A stretch of DNA of 64,000 nucleotides. It comes from an uncultured candidate division Zixibacteria bacterium (lineage in GTDB: Bacteria > Zixibacteria > MSB-5A5 > GN15 > PGXB01). The position numbers were made by a program, and so were the translations under genes. Within the stretch, counting starts at the first letter, position 1; each line of letters opens with the position of its first letter. The notes under the pieces are model-generated. The model was not told where the DNA came from, searched no databases, and saw only the letters and a program-made list of their open reading frames with translations. Where the stretch lies: the NCBI GenBank assembly GCA_937925655.1, contig CALAMC010000101.1, positions 1 to 64,000 of the forward strand, given 5' to 3'. Of the stretch, positions 63,946-64,000 are shown one piece after another.

Positions 63946-64000
63946 TTGCGGCCTCCTTTATCACCCGCTCCAAAAAGGGAGAACGAAGCCCAGTAATATG

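Overview
The window looks like a chromosomal segment of a diderm, anaerobic-type bacterium of the FCB neighbourhood, most probably candidate phylum Zixibacteria or a close relative. This rests on three things: secreted proteins ending in the type IX-like sorting domain (AQNxPNPFNPxT ... SGVYFYRL ... KMVLLK), several secreted proteins ending in two-repeat dockerins of the form GDANGDGxxNLLDILxLI, and an Hmc/Dsr-type membrane redox complex. The assignment is an inference from protein style; no rRNA or tRNA gene was recognised in the window.

Layout. 0-6.6 kb (minus strand): a truncated trypsin-like fragment, an MFS exporter coupled to an aconitase-family hydratase, and a zinc/manganese-type ABC importer operon (znuA-znuC-znuB) led by a ribbon-helix-helix protein with a zinc-ribbon-like tail and a three-fold 10-bp-phased operator. 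6.6-16.8 kb (minus): two large paralogous subtilases with FG-GAP repeats and sorting tails, flanking another sorted secreted protein. 17.1-19.0 kb: a dockerin protein. 19.2-24.5 kb (plus): a five-gene envelope operon with a LolA-like carrier, two FtsX-fold permeases, a LolD-like ATPase and an outer-membrane barrel. 24.5-30 kb (minus): two C10 (streptopain-like) peptidases with PKD and dockerin modules, separated by about 1.2 kb of gene-free DNA full of hairpin repeats. 30-36.5 kb: a small exported protein, a TauE/SafE permease, an LTA-synthase-like sulfatase, a dockerin/TIG protein and a zinc alcohol dehydrogenase.

36.7-46.7 kb (plus) is the most interesting block. A PAS-AAA-Fis sigma-54 activator is followed by an intergenic region carrying repeated GTTGCAT/ATGCAAC sites and a -24/-12 promoter. 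Next come a NifX-like protein with a Cys-rich tail, an HmcF/HdrD-like iron-sulfur protein, an HmcE/NarI-like membrane protein, an HmcB-like ferredoxin subunit, and an NrfD/HmcC-like membrane protein fused to a six-haem cytochrome c domain. Then come three output-less receiver proteins and a kinase with two cysteine-bearing PAS domains. This reads as one redox unit exchanging electrons between a cytoplasmic thiol/disulfide-type site, the quinone pool and periplasmic cytochrome, with its own redox sensing.

46.9-49.2 kb: a GNAT-like acetyltransferase and an LPG-synthase-type membrane protein, converging. 49.3-59.0 kb (plus): a heavy-metal resistance block (small Cys-rich protein, CusB-like adaptor with Cys/His-rich N-terminus, CusA-like pump) followed by a separately regulated adaptor plus HAE-type RND pump; no outer-membrane channel gene is present. 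59.4-63.9 kb (minus): two closely related subtilase-dockerin genes with duplicated 3' regions, around a DUF5666-like lipoprotein.

Repeated themes are extracellular proteolysis and display (five proteases of two families, three sorted and six dockerin-bearing secreted proteins), metal homeostasis (uptake and efflux), and membrane electron transfer.
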